Source of the DNA: Bursaphelenchus xylophilus
Taxonomy: Eukaryota > Nematoda > Chromadorea > Rhabditida > Aphelenchoididae
Assembly: GCA_904066235.2 (NCBI GenBank)
Contig: CAJFCV020000004.1
Coordinates: forward strand, 10,230,001 to 10,294,000
Direction: 5' to 3'
DNA: 64,000 nt
The notes beneath the pieces were generated by a model, which was not told the DNA's origin, made no database searches, and saw only the letters and a program-made list of their open reading frames with translations. Each line of letters starts with the position of its first letter. Within the stretch, counting starts at the first letter, position 1. Position numbers and translations under genes: made by a program. Of this stretch, positions 21,834 through 32,949 are shown in pieces.

Positions 21834-23078
21834 TTATTCACGAACAATTTCAACCGATGTCATATGTTCGATGGAAGAATTTAGCGTCACCGCCTTTCCC
21901 AGTGAAAACAAGCTTTCGAAGAATTTCTTGCGATAGGCGGACACTATTGTCACGGTGATGATTGGTTTGAGAGCGCTGATCCATTTGGTTACGATTCGAT
22001 TGATTGCTCCCATCTCGGGAAAGCTGAATTGCATTACACCCGTTGTTCCTGTGATAATTATGGAAAGGCTAATGCCCAAGACTGGCAGCAGTAGCTGTAA
22101 TGATATTAACAGTTTACTGTAGACCAAAGAAAGTCCTTTGAAAACACACTTCGCTTTTTGTCAATCAAACCCTTACCTGTAGCAACATTATGCTGTTAAT
22201 TTGGCTTTCGATATGGTGAATATTGGACGAAGGATTCGCTGTGGAATGGTCTTTCAGTTTCTTTCTGATCTTCAAATATGACCAACTGATCACAAGGAAA
22301 CCAATAGTAAAATTCAATTGCAGTATGACAAGATTAAAGTACTCCATGAAGCCGCTCTAAAATGCAGTAATAAGATGTTAGAAGGCCGCTGGAAGGCATA
22401 CCGTTGGGTTATATGCGAAGATGGTTTCCAGATCGGCAAACCTGTCTATCTCATGCAATTTCATTGTCACGTTAGCCTCAAACGGCGTCTCAAACGACGG
22501 TCCGAAATTTCCAAGGGCAAGGTACGCAGGGAACGAGTGAATAACGGAGAGTGTAAACAGAAGGGCGATAAATGAATAAAGATGTCTATCCGTCATCGTT
22601 TGGTGACTAGAAGTAGAAATTGATCTTACAAGGTATTCACAAGATATGTTTTACGTACAATCAACTCCAATCTTACCGACAAATATTCAAATATCGATAG
22701 TAAAAATCGACCGGCGTGATAGACATCTCCGCCAAAATGGAATGATAATAAGCACCAAAGAAGAAGGTCCACAAGTGTCGATCGTTAACGTGGCGAAGAA
22801 ACCCGGTTGGGACAAGATAAAAATTCCCACCAAAAGGGAAAGGCTCCTAAACATTTGTACATATCAATGAAACGCCGTCTGAAACCTACTACGCTGGTTG
22901 CCACATTGATAATGCAGTAATAAAGGTCGATAAAAGCATGAATCTTCAGAAGCCTTGCGTAACCAACCATCTCAGGTGGAGTTTTATGCTTTATAAGGTA
23001 AAGAAGTAGGAGATTGGACAAAAATGCTATTGCAAATGCCACATAATCATTTATGGTAAATATTACCGGACTCGGCAT
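21834..23078 (-). CDS. serpentine chemoreceptor SR3 (Str-superfamily-like 7TM), complete
   Basis: Exons 22890-23078, 22677-22846, 22402-22606, 22177-22356 and 21834-22094 give 334 residues. The Met at 23078 (MPSPVIFTIND) aligns with the starts of SR4 and SR5; an in-frame Met five codons earlier (23093) is possible. Helix layout as in SR2, with KHKTPPEMVGYARLLKIHAF in exon 1, YYRYLNICR at the end of exon 2, and KWISALKPIITVTIVSAYRK in exon 5. The poly(A) signal AATAAA overlaps the stop codon (TGAATAAAG), so the 3' UTR may be extremely short. Closest relative is SR5. Intron 4 is 82 bp and MITE-free, unlike that of SR5. Confidence 0.88.
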
Positions 23079-23185
23079 AGCCTCATGTATCATATTATAT
23101 TATACAATGGCCATGTTTCTAAAAGATTTGATTCTATATGTCACATCTCGCATTTTCCACGTTCGCACGTTGCTCTCAGACTGTG

Positions 23186-23219
23186 AATTTAATTACTCTT
23201 TGAATGTAATAACAGCTGC
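23186..23219 (-). promoter_or_regulatory. conserved upstream element of SR3
   Basis: AATTTAATTACTCTTTGAAT followed by GTAATAACAGCTGC is nearly repeated upstream of SR5 at 30666-30699. Both are followed within 20-25 bases by ATATAAATTTTA or CATATAAATTTTA. A shared promoter module is the simplest reading, or recent duplication without function. Confidence 0.45.
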
Positions 23220-23249
23220 ACTCTGGTCGTTCAATACATATAAATTTTA

Positions 23250-23647
23250 GAACAAACGCTTGTTTAATAATGTATGGAAAGTGCTCCGACAGCATCACTG
23301 CTTTATAGACTCTTACATTACCTCCAGACAAATTGCCTGTAGACAGCACCAAGGTTCATCCAGTCTGTATAGAATAATTGATGTGGGTTTGCCCAGTCAA
23401 ACAAAGTTGATGTTGCAATTTACCAAAAGTATTATAGAACAGGCAGTTAAGAATTAACGAATGCCAGACAAATAAATAGTCCCTGCTATGTATTATGCCT
23501 AATTTAAGTAAATAAATAATTTATTAGCAGAACAAATGGTATAACGGCTTAACCCCCATATAACGTCGATGAACTTGGAAGGGGGGCTTTGATCACCGCT
23601 CCGAGGAATAGAGACAAATTAGGAGAGGAATAGTAGCAACAAGCTGG
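23250..23647. other. intergenic between SR4 3' end and SR3 promoter
   Basis: No feature recognised apart from the SR3 upstream element just outside it. Confidence 0.4.
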
Positions 23648-24871
23648 TCATATATGGCCTTCTCGTTCCGGCAAAGGCATTATTTTACCATCGTCATGAC
23701 GAACTATGTATCTGCTCTTCGGGCATCTTTTCTTTGCGGAGATTCGACGAGCAAGCCCATTTCGATAGGCTGAGATAAGAAACATGGTGATCAGCGGCTT
23801 TAGAGCGCTAACCCACTTGCATGTCACACGATAAACGGCTCCCATTTGAGGTAGATCATATTGAACTACAGCAGCTGTTGCCGTCACGGCCACCGCCAAT
23901 CCGATGGCGAAGACAGGAACAAGCAGCTGAAATGCGATTTTGAGTGTTCAACAAGGAAGATGCAACATTTGACGAGATGATTTTTACCTGAAGCAGCATA
24001 ATTCTGTTGATTTGATGCTCTAGATGATGGAGTTTTGATTTTGGGTTGGCTTTGGAATGCTCCTTAAGTTTTCGGCGAATGCTTACATACGACCAGGTTA
24101 CCGCCAAGAAACCAATGAAAAATGTGCATTGAAGGACAATATGGTTGAAATATGCCGTGAAGCCGGACTTAAATTACAATAACATGGTTACAAAAGAGTA
24201 CGGAATTCAAAGGTTTAGTATGAAACTTACTGTAGGGTTATATGCAAATATTGTATCCAAATCCGCAAATCGCTCGATTTCATACAGCGTCAGAGTGATG
24301 TTTGCTTCCAGCGGTGTCCTATGAGAAGGCCCAACGGGTCCAACAGCCCAATAAACCGGAATAGAAACAAACAGGGACAGCAGAAGCAAAAAAGTGACCA
24401 CTCCGTAAAGCGTCTTGTTGGTCATTGTTCGATTTCTAAGCCAATTTCGTATTCCACAACTATTGCGCTTACCTGCAGACGGTGATGTAGCGGTAATAAA
24501 AGTCTACGGGAGTTATCAACATTTCGATCAGCACTGTATGATAAAACGTTCCTAGGAAGAACGCCCACCAGTATCGGTTGTTAATGTGGCGGAGAAACCC
24601 AGTGGGGACTAGATAAAAGTATCCGCGGTATGAGACGGGTTCCTGAACAGCTATCGCATCGATTTCAACGGAAACGTCTTACCACACTCGTCGAAAAGTT
24701 GACAACACAATAATACAGGTCGACATAGGCGTGAATTCGGAGCAGTCTTGCGTAGCCGGCCATTTGCGGCACCGTATAATGTTTGATCAGGTAGAGCAAC
24801 AAGAAATTGGATAGAAAGGCGATAAGAAACGCAATCGCATCATTTATTGTATATATTACGGAGTTTTGCAT
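23648..24871 (-). CDS. serpentine chemoreceptor SR4 (Str-superfamily-like 7TM), complete but with altered C-terminal tail
   Basis: Exons 24683-24871, 24473-24642, 24231-24435, 23988-24167 and 23648-23926 give 340 residues. Exon 1 has KHYTVPQMAGYARLLRIHAY, identical to SR2, and exon 5 has WVSALKPLITMFLISAYRNG. The last exon keeps the SR2 sequence at the DNA level, but one base is missing around 23736-23742 (AAGAAAAGATG versus AAGAAAGGGATG), so the tail is read in another frame (CPKSRYIVRHDDGK and on) instead of the EEQVHTSS type. All seven helices are before the shift, so the receptor may still work; the tail affects G-protein coupling or desensitisation in other receptors. The GTG just before the ATG is not used as a start. 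Confidence 0.85.
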
Positions 24872-25437
24872 CACTGGTCGGCAAAATTATTCCAACTAAT
24901 AAACAAGATTATACACTTTTAATAATGTATGGATCAAATGCTTTGCTGGTCACTAGTTTCGCTGAAAGTAGGATAAAGGTAGGCAATGCTACGATGAGAA
25001 GACGCTTAACGTCAAAGAACTGAAAACCCCTATTAATCTGTGACCCCAGTCGAAGAAGAAAATCAAATCTTACAACAATCAACGATCACAAAATTGCATA
25101 CCTGTCTAAAATTGTGTAAACCTTTGGGATTCTGGGCCCAGCGGTTCCCGATAGAGGAAATAAAATTCTGTCGACCAGTTGGCTCGTAGAATAACAAACA
25201 AGGTCACGCGGGTCTCCTTAAACGGCGTCCACTTTGATAATAATTGGCAGTGTAAATGAATTATGTACATGGTGAAACCAGCAGATTGTCATATGTGTTT
25301 TCAAAGTCGGTGGTTTTTGTGTTTAGGTGAAATGTGTCCTAAAGTCAAAAAATGGATCTTGTAGTCATTTCTCGGACACAAAGATCGCTCAACAAGAACT
25401 CTCGATTTTTACGGGAAAATTAGAGATTGGGCAAACC
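24872..25437. other. duplicated intergenic region between SR4 and SR5
   Basis: About 25200-25420 resembles 21350-21545 between SR2 and SR3 (for example TTAAACGGCGTCCAC and GTAAATGAATTA), showing it was copied with the genes. A relic of the 18230-19708 element end lies at 25125-25185. Confidence 0.6.
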
Positions 25438-28400
25438 TTATCCACGAGAAAATTTAAACGATGTTGTATGTTCGCTGGGCGTACGTAGAACCACTCTCCC
25501 GCTCAGCGAAAACAAGCGTTTGAAAAGTCCTTTGCGGTATGCTGACACTATTGAAATGGTCATGATCGGTTTGAGAGCGCTGATCCATTTGGTGACTACC
25601 CGATTGATCGCTCCCATTTGCGGAAGACTTAATTGTATCACACCCGCTGTCCCTGTGATAATTACGGAGAGGCCAATGCCCAAGACCGGTAGCAGTAGCT
25701 GTAGTGGATTTAACAGTAGATTCTCAGTCTGTCGGGGAAATAATGTGGCATCGTCGTTCTTTGGATCATCAAAAGCAAGGGCTGGAAATGGCTCGAGAGT
25801 TTTGAGGCTTGCCGTTTTTGCAGCGCCAAAGCGACATTATTTTCCCGGCCGACTGGTATACATGAAGAATGTTGCAGTGGCAAAAAGTTTTGCACTAAAA
25901 ACTAGGAGCTTACCTGCAACATCATAATTCGGTTAATCTGATTTTCGATATGATGAATACTGGATAAGGGATTAGCCCTTGAATGATTTTTTAATTTGCG
26001 TCTGATCTTCAGATATGACCAACTGATCACCAAAAGACCAATTGTAAAATTCAACTCGAGCGCGATTAGATTAAAGTATGCCATGAAGCCGCTCTGCAAT
26101 ACTATGATAAACAGCCGTGCAAAAAACCCACTGTTAGGTTATATGCAAAGATGGTGTGAAGATCGGCGAATCTCTCGATGTCATGCAATTTCACTGCCAC
26201 ATTAGCGTCAACCGGGGTCTCAGACGATGGGCCGAACCTTGCCACAAAAAGGTAGACAGGGAAGGAGTGAAGAAGGGTGAGCGTAAAGAGAAAGCCAATA
26301 AGTGAATAAAGCTGTCTGTTCGTCATTGTTTTGTTACTGCAAGTTTTAAGAATATAAGAGGTACCATATTTACCGACGGCAGAGCTGATTTTAAGCCCAA
26401 AATTTTTCTATTGTTTTTTTCCATTGGCCTCGCCCGCCTTGCTAAAAGTCACGTCAAGCCGAAACTGCTAAACCTCATGTACCAGGCCAATGTGATTTTT
26501 GGCCTTGTTTTCAAAGCGCCCGGGACCAAAAGTCATTTCCAGTCTTATGTCACGACTTCGCGTGCGAATTTGCATATTCCCACGGAATGACCGACAGATT
26601 GGTATAAAAAGAAGAGAAATCGCCCAATCAAGAAGTACAGGGTGGTCCAGCTAAGTTCGCGGATGTAAAATGCTTATAACTTTTTATAGGATTGTTCAAT
26701 TTTTATGAGCAATAGCTCATTTTATTCCTTAGTAGTTGCCATTTTGTTTAAAAGAAAGATCATTAAAAACGATCAATCCTACGTCGAGTTATGACCCTTC
26801 AAAGTCAAACATGCTTTTTCACGTAAATTTTTAAAAAAATTTAATTTTCAAAAATTTTTGAATTGCGGTATCACCGCTCGCTGGTATCGGGAAATGATGG
26901 TGAACAGAGCGATCCCACCTATCCAAAATTGGCCTAATTTTGCCAGTTTTGTTTTTCAACAAGACGGCGCGCCACCTATAGCGGTCCGTCAACTCCTTGA
27001 CCAGGTTTTTCCAGGTCGTTGGATGGGCCGGGGATCTGCGCGGCAACCAGCTCCAATTGCTTGGCCCCCGCGTTCACCTGATCTAACTCCGCTAGATTTC
27101 TCCATTTGGGGGTTCTTAAAACAGCGGATTTTCATCAGGGATTGGCGCCCAAAGACGTGGAATCGAAGCGCGTAATCGAAGAGGTGGAACGAGTTCGCCA
27201 GGATGAACAAATGAGGCGCCAAATTATGGAAGAATACCAAAGACTGGCAAAATTGGGCCAATTTTGCATAGCTGGGATCGCTCTGTTCACCATCATTTCC
27301 CGGTAACAGCGAGCGGTGACACCGCAATTCAAAAATTTTTAAAAATTAAATTTTTTTAAAAATTTACGTGAAAAAGCATGTTTGACTTTGAAGGGTCATA
27401 ACTCGACGTAGGATTGATCGTTTTTAACGATCTTTTTTTTAAGCAAAATGGCAACTACTAAGGAATAAAATGAGCTATTGCTCATAAAAATTGAACAATC
27501 CTATAAAAAGTTATAAGCATTTTACATCCGCGAACTTAGCTGGACCACCCTGTATTATTTCGTGTCTCTCTTTCCCGCTTATGCGGTTGTATGTTGTTTG
27601 GAGCAATAAACCGTCTATTTCTACTGTTGTCTATTATTTGTCTATGGTCAACTCTTGTTTTGGTGGAGTCAATTGTTGTGAGTTTATTATTGAAGTTGTT
27701 GCCTAGGGCATAGTTGGTCGTTTCCTGAGTTTGTACAGGGTGCGCCAATAAAATCTGGACAAAACTAAATTCCATATAGCCCTTTCGGATGGCCTGAGAA
27801 CGGAAACTTTTACCACTTTTAGAAAGGGTAACAACAGTGCTATACAGCAACGGTAATAACCAGGTCGATGCCTATTGCAAGGCTGAAAAAAATAATCAAA
27901 AGTTTTTGGAGGTGCAGAAATTTTTTTTCCAGATGATGACTGGGATATTGATTCTTCCATTATTTCTGCTAACAGTCACTGACGTTCTTCAAATTGATTG
28001 TATATAAAGTACGTGCTGTTGTCTTTGTAACAGCCTACGGAACCAGGGTTGGCGGCCGATCTGACGGCGCTGGTGGCGGAAACAAAAAAATACCCAAAAA
28101 TTTGGATTTTTGTGTTTTTAAAGATCTCAACGCCAGATTATAGCTCGTGTTGCTCCAAAATTTCGTGATTACAGAGCGTATACATAGCCAATTGTTATAC
28201 AGGGTGTTTCAAGAAATTTGGAACAAATGATTTGCTTATATCTTTGTGTTCTTTGCAGCTATCAACGAATTTCTTTTTGCTTCTAAAAATTGACAGCGTG
28301 CGTTTTTAGAATCTCAAAAAAATTTGTTTTTCGTCGGCGGAGGGCCCATTTCTCGGCGGAGAAAATTAGGGCCTTTTTTAAAAATCACAGCGTATTACGT

Positions 28401-30563
28401 GGCGGAAACGCCGTTGCACCGGCTGAAATCAAGTTTACGTTACACCTCCGTCGATTTTACGGTATGCATTTTTTTGTTTTCGATTTTACGCGCACCGCGG
28501 AGGCGCGGCGGAGACTTCAGATTTCGGCGGACGTTGTTTCGGGCCTTCAGATGTTGCAATTCATGTTGGAAAAGAGGTTGGGGTGATTTTTTGTTGTCAT
28601 CCGATGCACAGATGGCAAAAATTTCGTGCTTTTTTCCCCGGCGGAGGATTCGGCGGAGGCTTTATCAAAGGGTCAAAGCAGTCTTACGAGTCCGGGAAAA
28701 ATCTCAGCTACAAGAATCCATCAGAGCAGCATTGCCTTTCAAAGATTTTTGATTTTTTTGGTCCGGCGGACAAATCGGCGGAGTTTTGTTTTTACCCTTT
28801 GATAAAGCCTCCGCCGACTCCTCCGCCGGGGATAAAAAGCACGAAATTTTTGCCATCTGTGCATCGGATGACAACAAAAAATCACCCCAACCTCTTTTCC
28901 AACATGAATTGCAACATCTGAAGGCCCGAAACAACGTCCGCCGAAATCTGAAGTCTCCGCCGCGCCTCCGCGGTGCGCGTAAAATCGAAAACAAAAAAAT
29001 GCATACCGTAAAATCGACGGAGGTGTAACGTAAACTTGATTTCAGCCGGTGCAACGGCGTTTCCGCCACGTAATACGCTGTGATTTTTAAAAAAGGCCCT
29101 AATTTTCTCCGCCGAGAAATGGGCCCTCCGCCGACGAAAAACAAATTTTTTTGAGATTCTAAAAACGCACGCTGTCAATTTTTAGAAGCAAAAAGAAATT
29201 CGTTGATAGCTGCAAATAACACAAAGATATAAGCAAATCATTTGTTCCAAATTTCTTGAAACACCCTGTAGTGTAAAAGAAAATCCGCACATACAAGGGG
29301 ACCGTTTTTTCATAAATAAAAGTTCATGGGGGGAATTCAAGGCACGGTCATTCGGAACTTGAAACGTTTTGGCAGTTTGCAACAAGTATGAAAGGCCTTG
29401 AGCGTAAAAATCAACATAGAGTTGTATACTGGATACATGCTGATGTATCCAAATCACTTTTAGAAATATCTAGTCCAAGCTCACTCGAATAGCGAGGATA
29501 TAGTAAATTATGCCCCTACAGCCACTATTTCATCCCCAGAGGCAGCAGATAGAAAAATCCTTTTTGAAAGGCGACTATGCTGACTCTGGTTATCCTTGCA
29601 AAAGTAGTTCTGATGCTTAACATGTTTGGAATCACACAGGGAAACTTCTACATAAAAATCTTTGATTTAACGGAAGTTCTCGGGAAAAAGGGCCCGTTTT
29701 TAAGCCAACTTTGGCGAGCTGTAAAAAGCCTAATTGTCATAATGAGGCAAAATCAATTTCAGTGTATAAAAACCGAACGGAGCTCTATTAGAAAAAGTAA
29801 ATTTCAGTCCATAGCATAAAACGGTAAAGATAGCGCAACCATTTTTTGACCAATTTGGGGTCCGTGTTTCAGGCGCCTTAGTTGTATGCACTTATAATGG
29901 CAAAACAAGTGTCGTAGACGATTATTTTGTCTGAAACTTTAAAGATAGCTTCTTGGACGTATTACACGTATCCACAATCGCCCACTTTGTTCTCGTACTG
30001 TTACAGCCCGCAGGGCAAGCAAAAACATTAGTCCAGATTTTATTGGCGCACCCTGTATAGTCATTTTGTTTATTTAGTATTATTTGGGCTTGGGATCCGA
30101 AATCAGAACTAGAATAGAGACCCCTTATACACGTGCTCTTGCTGAACTCGAGACACTTACCGACAGATATCCCGATATCGGTAATAAAAATCCACCGGGC
30201 TGATCGACATCTCCGCCAGGATCGAATTGTAATAAACCGCAAAAAAGAAAATCCACCAGTGTCGATTGTCGACGTGTCGAAGAAATCCCGTTGGAACAAG
30301 ATAAAAATAGCCGCCATAGGGGAAGGGCTCCTAAACATGTATGTATATATCACTGAACAGCATCTGAAACCTACCACGCTGGTTGCCACGTTGACAATGC
30401 AATAGTAAAGGTCGATAAAAGCGTGGATCTTCAGAAGTCTCGCATACCCAGCCATCTCATGTGGAGTTTTGTGCTTTATAAGGTAAAGGAGTAGAAGATT
30501 TGACAAAAATGCGATTGAAAATGCCACAACGTCATTTATGGCAAATAGCACTGGACTTTCCAT
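25438..30563 (-). CDS. serpentine chemoreceptor SR5 (Str-superfamily-like 7TM), complete, with a transposon-filled intron
   Basis: Exons 30375-30563, 30161-30330, 26132-26336, 25914-26093 and 25438-25698 join in phase to 334 residues, matching SR3 along its length (KHKTPHEMAGYARLLKIHAF; FYYRYRDICR; KWISALKPIMTISIVSAYRK). Intron 2 is 3,824 bp and contains at least three transposon-derived elements; its donor (CG|GTAAGT) and acceptor (TTGCAG) are intact. Intron 3 is only 38 bp and uses a weaker GTGGGT donor. Intron 4 carries a MITE at 25724-25857. Exon 3 ends FAYNLT where the paralogs have FAYNPT. If the big intron fails to splice, the product would be cut after helix 3. Confidence 0.82.
25724..25857. 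mobile_element. M1-related MITE with a different interior
   Basis: Ends CAGTCTGTCGGGGAAATAAT and ATTATTTTCCCGGCCGACTG match M1, but the interior (with inverted GGCATCGTCGTT-like and CAGCGCCAAAG segments) does not. 134 bp, in intron 4 of SR5. Confidence 0.7.
26638..27552 (+). mobile_element. foldback element enclosing a transposase fragment
   Basis: Ends CAGGGTGGTCCAGCTAAGTT and complement, with TA on both sides. Arms of about 315 bp (26638-26955 and 27240-27552) are inverted copies. Between them lies the 3' part of a transposase gene. Confidence 0.85.
26945..27240 (+). pseudogene. Tc1/mariner-superfamily transposase, C-terminal fragment
   Basis: The fragment reads FQQDGAPPIAVRQLLDQVFP, a GRWMGRG segment, WPPRSPDLTPLDFSIWGFLK, then after a frameshift near 27150 a helical tail (VIEEVERVRQDEQMRRQIME). 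The two catalytic Asp motifs (QQDGAP and SPDLTP) are visible; the N-terminal DNA-binding half is missing. It cannot encode an active enzyme. Confidence 0.7.
27736..30055. mobile_element. mariner-type element with nested foldback element
   Basis: Ends CAGGGTGCGCCAATAAAATC and complement (25 bp), with TA at 27734-27735 and 30056-30057. Without the nested 28200-29268 insertion it is about 1,250 bp, a normal mariner size, but I find no readable transposase in it. It lies in intron 2 of SR5. Confidence 0.75.
28200..29268. mobile_element. near-perfect palindromic element nested in the mariner
   Basis: Ends CAGGGTGTTTCAAGAAATTT, TA on both sides. Arms 28200-28676 and 28793-29268 (about 477 bp each) are close to perfect inverted copies, so both strands encode the same 98-codon chance ORF. 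The arms are rich in GGCGGAG-type triplets. Confidence 0.85.
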
Positions 30564-30665
30564 AGCCTTCTATTTCCCAAAATGGCCAAATTTCAAATAC
30601 TTATGGCCTTAAGTTACATTTCCCGTATTTTTTACGAATACACGTTGCGTTCCCATTTTGAAAGC

Positions 30666-30699
30666 AATTTAATTACTCTGTTAATGTAATAACGACTGC
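30666..30699 (-). promoter_or_regulatory. conserved upstream element of SR5
   Basis: AATTTAATTACTCTGTTAAT followed by GTAATAACGACTGC, matching the SR3 element at 23186-23219 in all but about five positions, about 100 bases upstream of the SR5 ATG. Confidence 0.45.
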
Positions 30700-30840
30700 T
30701 GCTTGGTGTTAAATATAAATTTTATTAAAATACTCGTTTAGTCGTGTATCGGAAGTACTTATATAGCGTCAGCGTTTTTATGGGTTCTAACATTTGTTAG
30801 AGCCAAATAGCCGTTGTTATTTTAGCCTTCCAATATAAAT

Positions 30841-30846
30841 TTTATT
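30841..30846 (-). terminator. poly(A) signal of oxidase 1
   Basis: TTTATT on + reads AATAAA on -, 44 bases after the stop codon. Confidence 0.6.
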
Positions 30847-32949
30847 ATTATGTATACATATACATATAAACCAGTATATTCCGGATGGTTTACAGCTTGC
30901 TGACAGCTTTAACCTCTTTCATAAGTTTGCCAATAGTTTCGTGATGGAAAGGTAAGACTTGATGCTCATTCAGCGGACTCTGCTGTGCCCATTTGTACAG
31001 ATTCTCGTATGCGTGGCCATCTCTCGAGCCAATCTGGGAATTGAGAAGTCGATCGGGGAAGTCGAACGAGTCAACGATGTTGACGGCATTCGGTCGAATA
31101 CGTTGAAGGGCTTCCAATAAGCTCTCATGGACCTCTTCAAGGACTCGAGAGGTGACATAGTTGTCCTGAAATTACCTCAATTTTAAGTGGGGGATATAGG
31201 CTTACCTCCAACAAGTCGGCTCGGCAATCGAGAAGTTCGTAGTTCAAATACAAGTCGAGACAGTCTTCAAACACAAACCTAACGTTCATGTCGGAAATCT
31301 GAGCAACACTTTCGATGAAAGAGTCAGCCAAATAGACTCTGGTGAACGCTTTAGCCGCCTAAAAGAATAGACCAGTTTTTCATCGTATGATATGTCAATG
31401 AGATGACAAAAAATGGTACCTTGGAAAGAGAGACGGACGCGTTATTCCACGCAACTTCATGATTATTCTTCTTAGACTCCTCATTTAAAATATTGAAGGC
31501 CTTAAACGTGAGTCTTCTACTCAAATGCTCGAAGGCCGCCTTGATCTCGTACCACCTTTGTTGCCGACTTTGGTTCAAACTGTAGCTGCAGTGATCTCGG
31601 GACCGCACAAACAAGTGCTCGGCCATCTTAGCCAGACCTTTCGGCTTCTTGCCCGTCAACGACTCCTTGGCTCGTTTCATCAAGTACCGAGCAAGCTGGA
31701 GAAGCATGACCAAGTTGTCGCCTTCATAAGTGCAACCGCCCACCACTAGCGTGTAGATAAGTGGAATACCACTGCCGTTCGAGTAGCCGTGACCGCCGCA
31801 GGCGAGACGGCACTGTTCGACTCCTTGAGAGGCTTGATATGAGGACACTGCCTTTAGTCCACTGGTAAGAGCATGAACGTCTTCCATTAGAGACGCCTAA
31901 ATTTTATTTTATTTTTTTTAATTTTTTTTTGCATTTGTCGGATCATAACATATATTTTCATATGTTACAGGAAACAGCGAATACCGTAACTTACATCACC
32001 ATTCTTTAGGTCCTCGCACATTTTGAAATAGAGCTCAGTAACTCGATCACCAGCCAAAAAGAAACAAATTGCTCGGGCAATCTGTGGAAACAGCCGATAT
32101 TGTTGTGTTCGGTACTCAATAATCTTCACTTCGCCTTTTCTGAAAATGATGACTACCTTAAAAAGTCAAAGACTTTTTACCCAGGCTCAATCTCTCCTTG
32201 CCGCCGAACACACGAATATCTCGTTGCAATAGTTGCCGCCGACGCCAGCGCCTCTCCCATCGATTCTTTTGTCATCACCGACCGAACAAACATCATTCCC
32301 ACATACGCCACTCTTGGATGCACTCCTTGAACGTAGGTTCCATCGGGCTTCACTTGAAAATGCTTTGCCAGCATCGCCGTTTTGGGGACCCGAACGTTGT
32401 CCAGCGCCAAATAGCCGTTGTCATTGGCGACTGCACCAAAGTTTGTTCCAGTCTCGCCGACTGTAATGCCAGGAAGTGGTAGGTGCGTGTTTTCGTCTCT
32501 AATTTGAATGTAGAACGGGTGCATTCCATGATTTTTGCCGTTCGTGATCAGACTCGCCATCACAACACACCACGAAGCGATTTTTCCCAAATTCCCGGGC
32601 CACCATTTGTACGACTGCAGGTTTGGTGTGTTCAGTACAAACGTTTGGGTGGCTGGGTCAAAAGTTGCGGTTGTTCCGAGAGCCTTGGTGTTTGTTCCTA
32701 AAAGAATGAATATTGGTCGATAAAAAAGCACAATTACCATGGCCAAGTTCCGTCTGCGCATAGGCCGAATAATGCTCGTAACGGCGGGCAGGCTCCAAAA
32801 ACAGCTTGCGTTGCTCTTCGTCGCAGCAATTCTCGAGCAACGGGATGACAATTACATCGGCGAGACCGCCGGGTGCGCCGTTCACGCCAACAGTCAGCCT
32901 GAAAGAAGTGTTGCTTTGAAATATCGCAGAGCATTTTGCACAATGAATA

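Noticed and set aside
28290..29178. Identical 98-codon ORFs on both strands
   Set aside because: Produced by the palindrome of the element at 28,200-29,268; no protein family resemblance.
29922..30563. 213-codon minus ORF starting like a receptor
   Set aside because: It is SR5 exon 1 read through the intron 1 donor into another frame; the spliced chain explains it.
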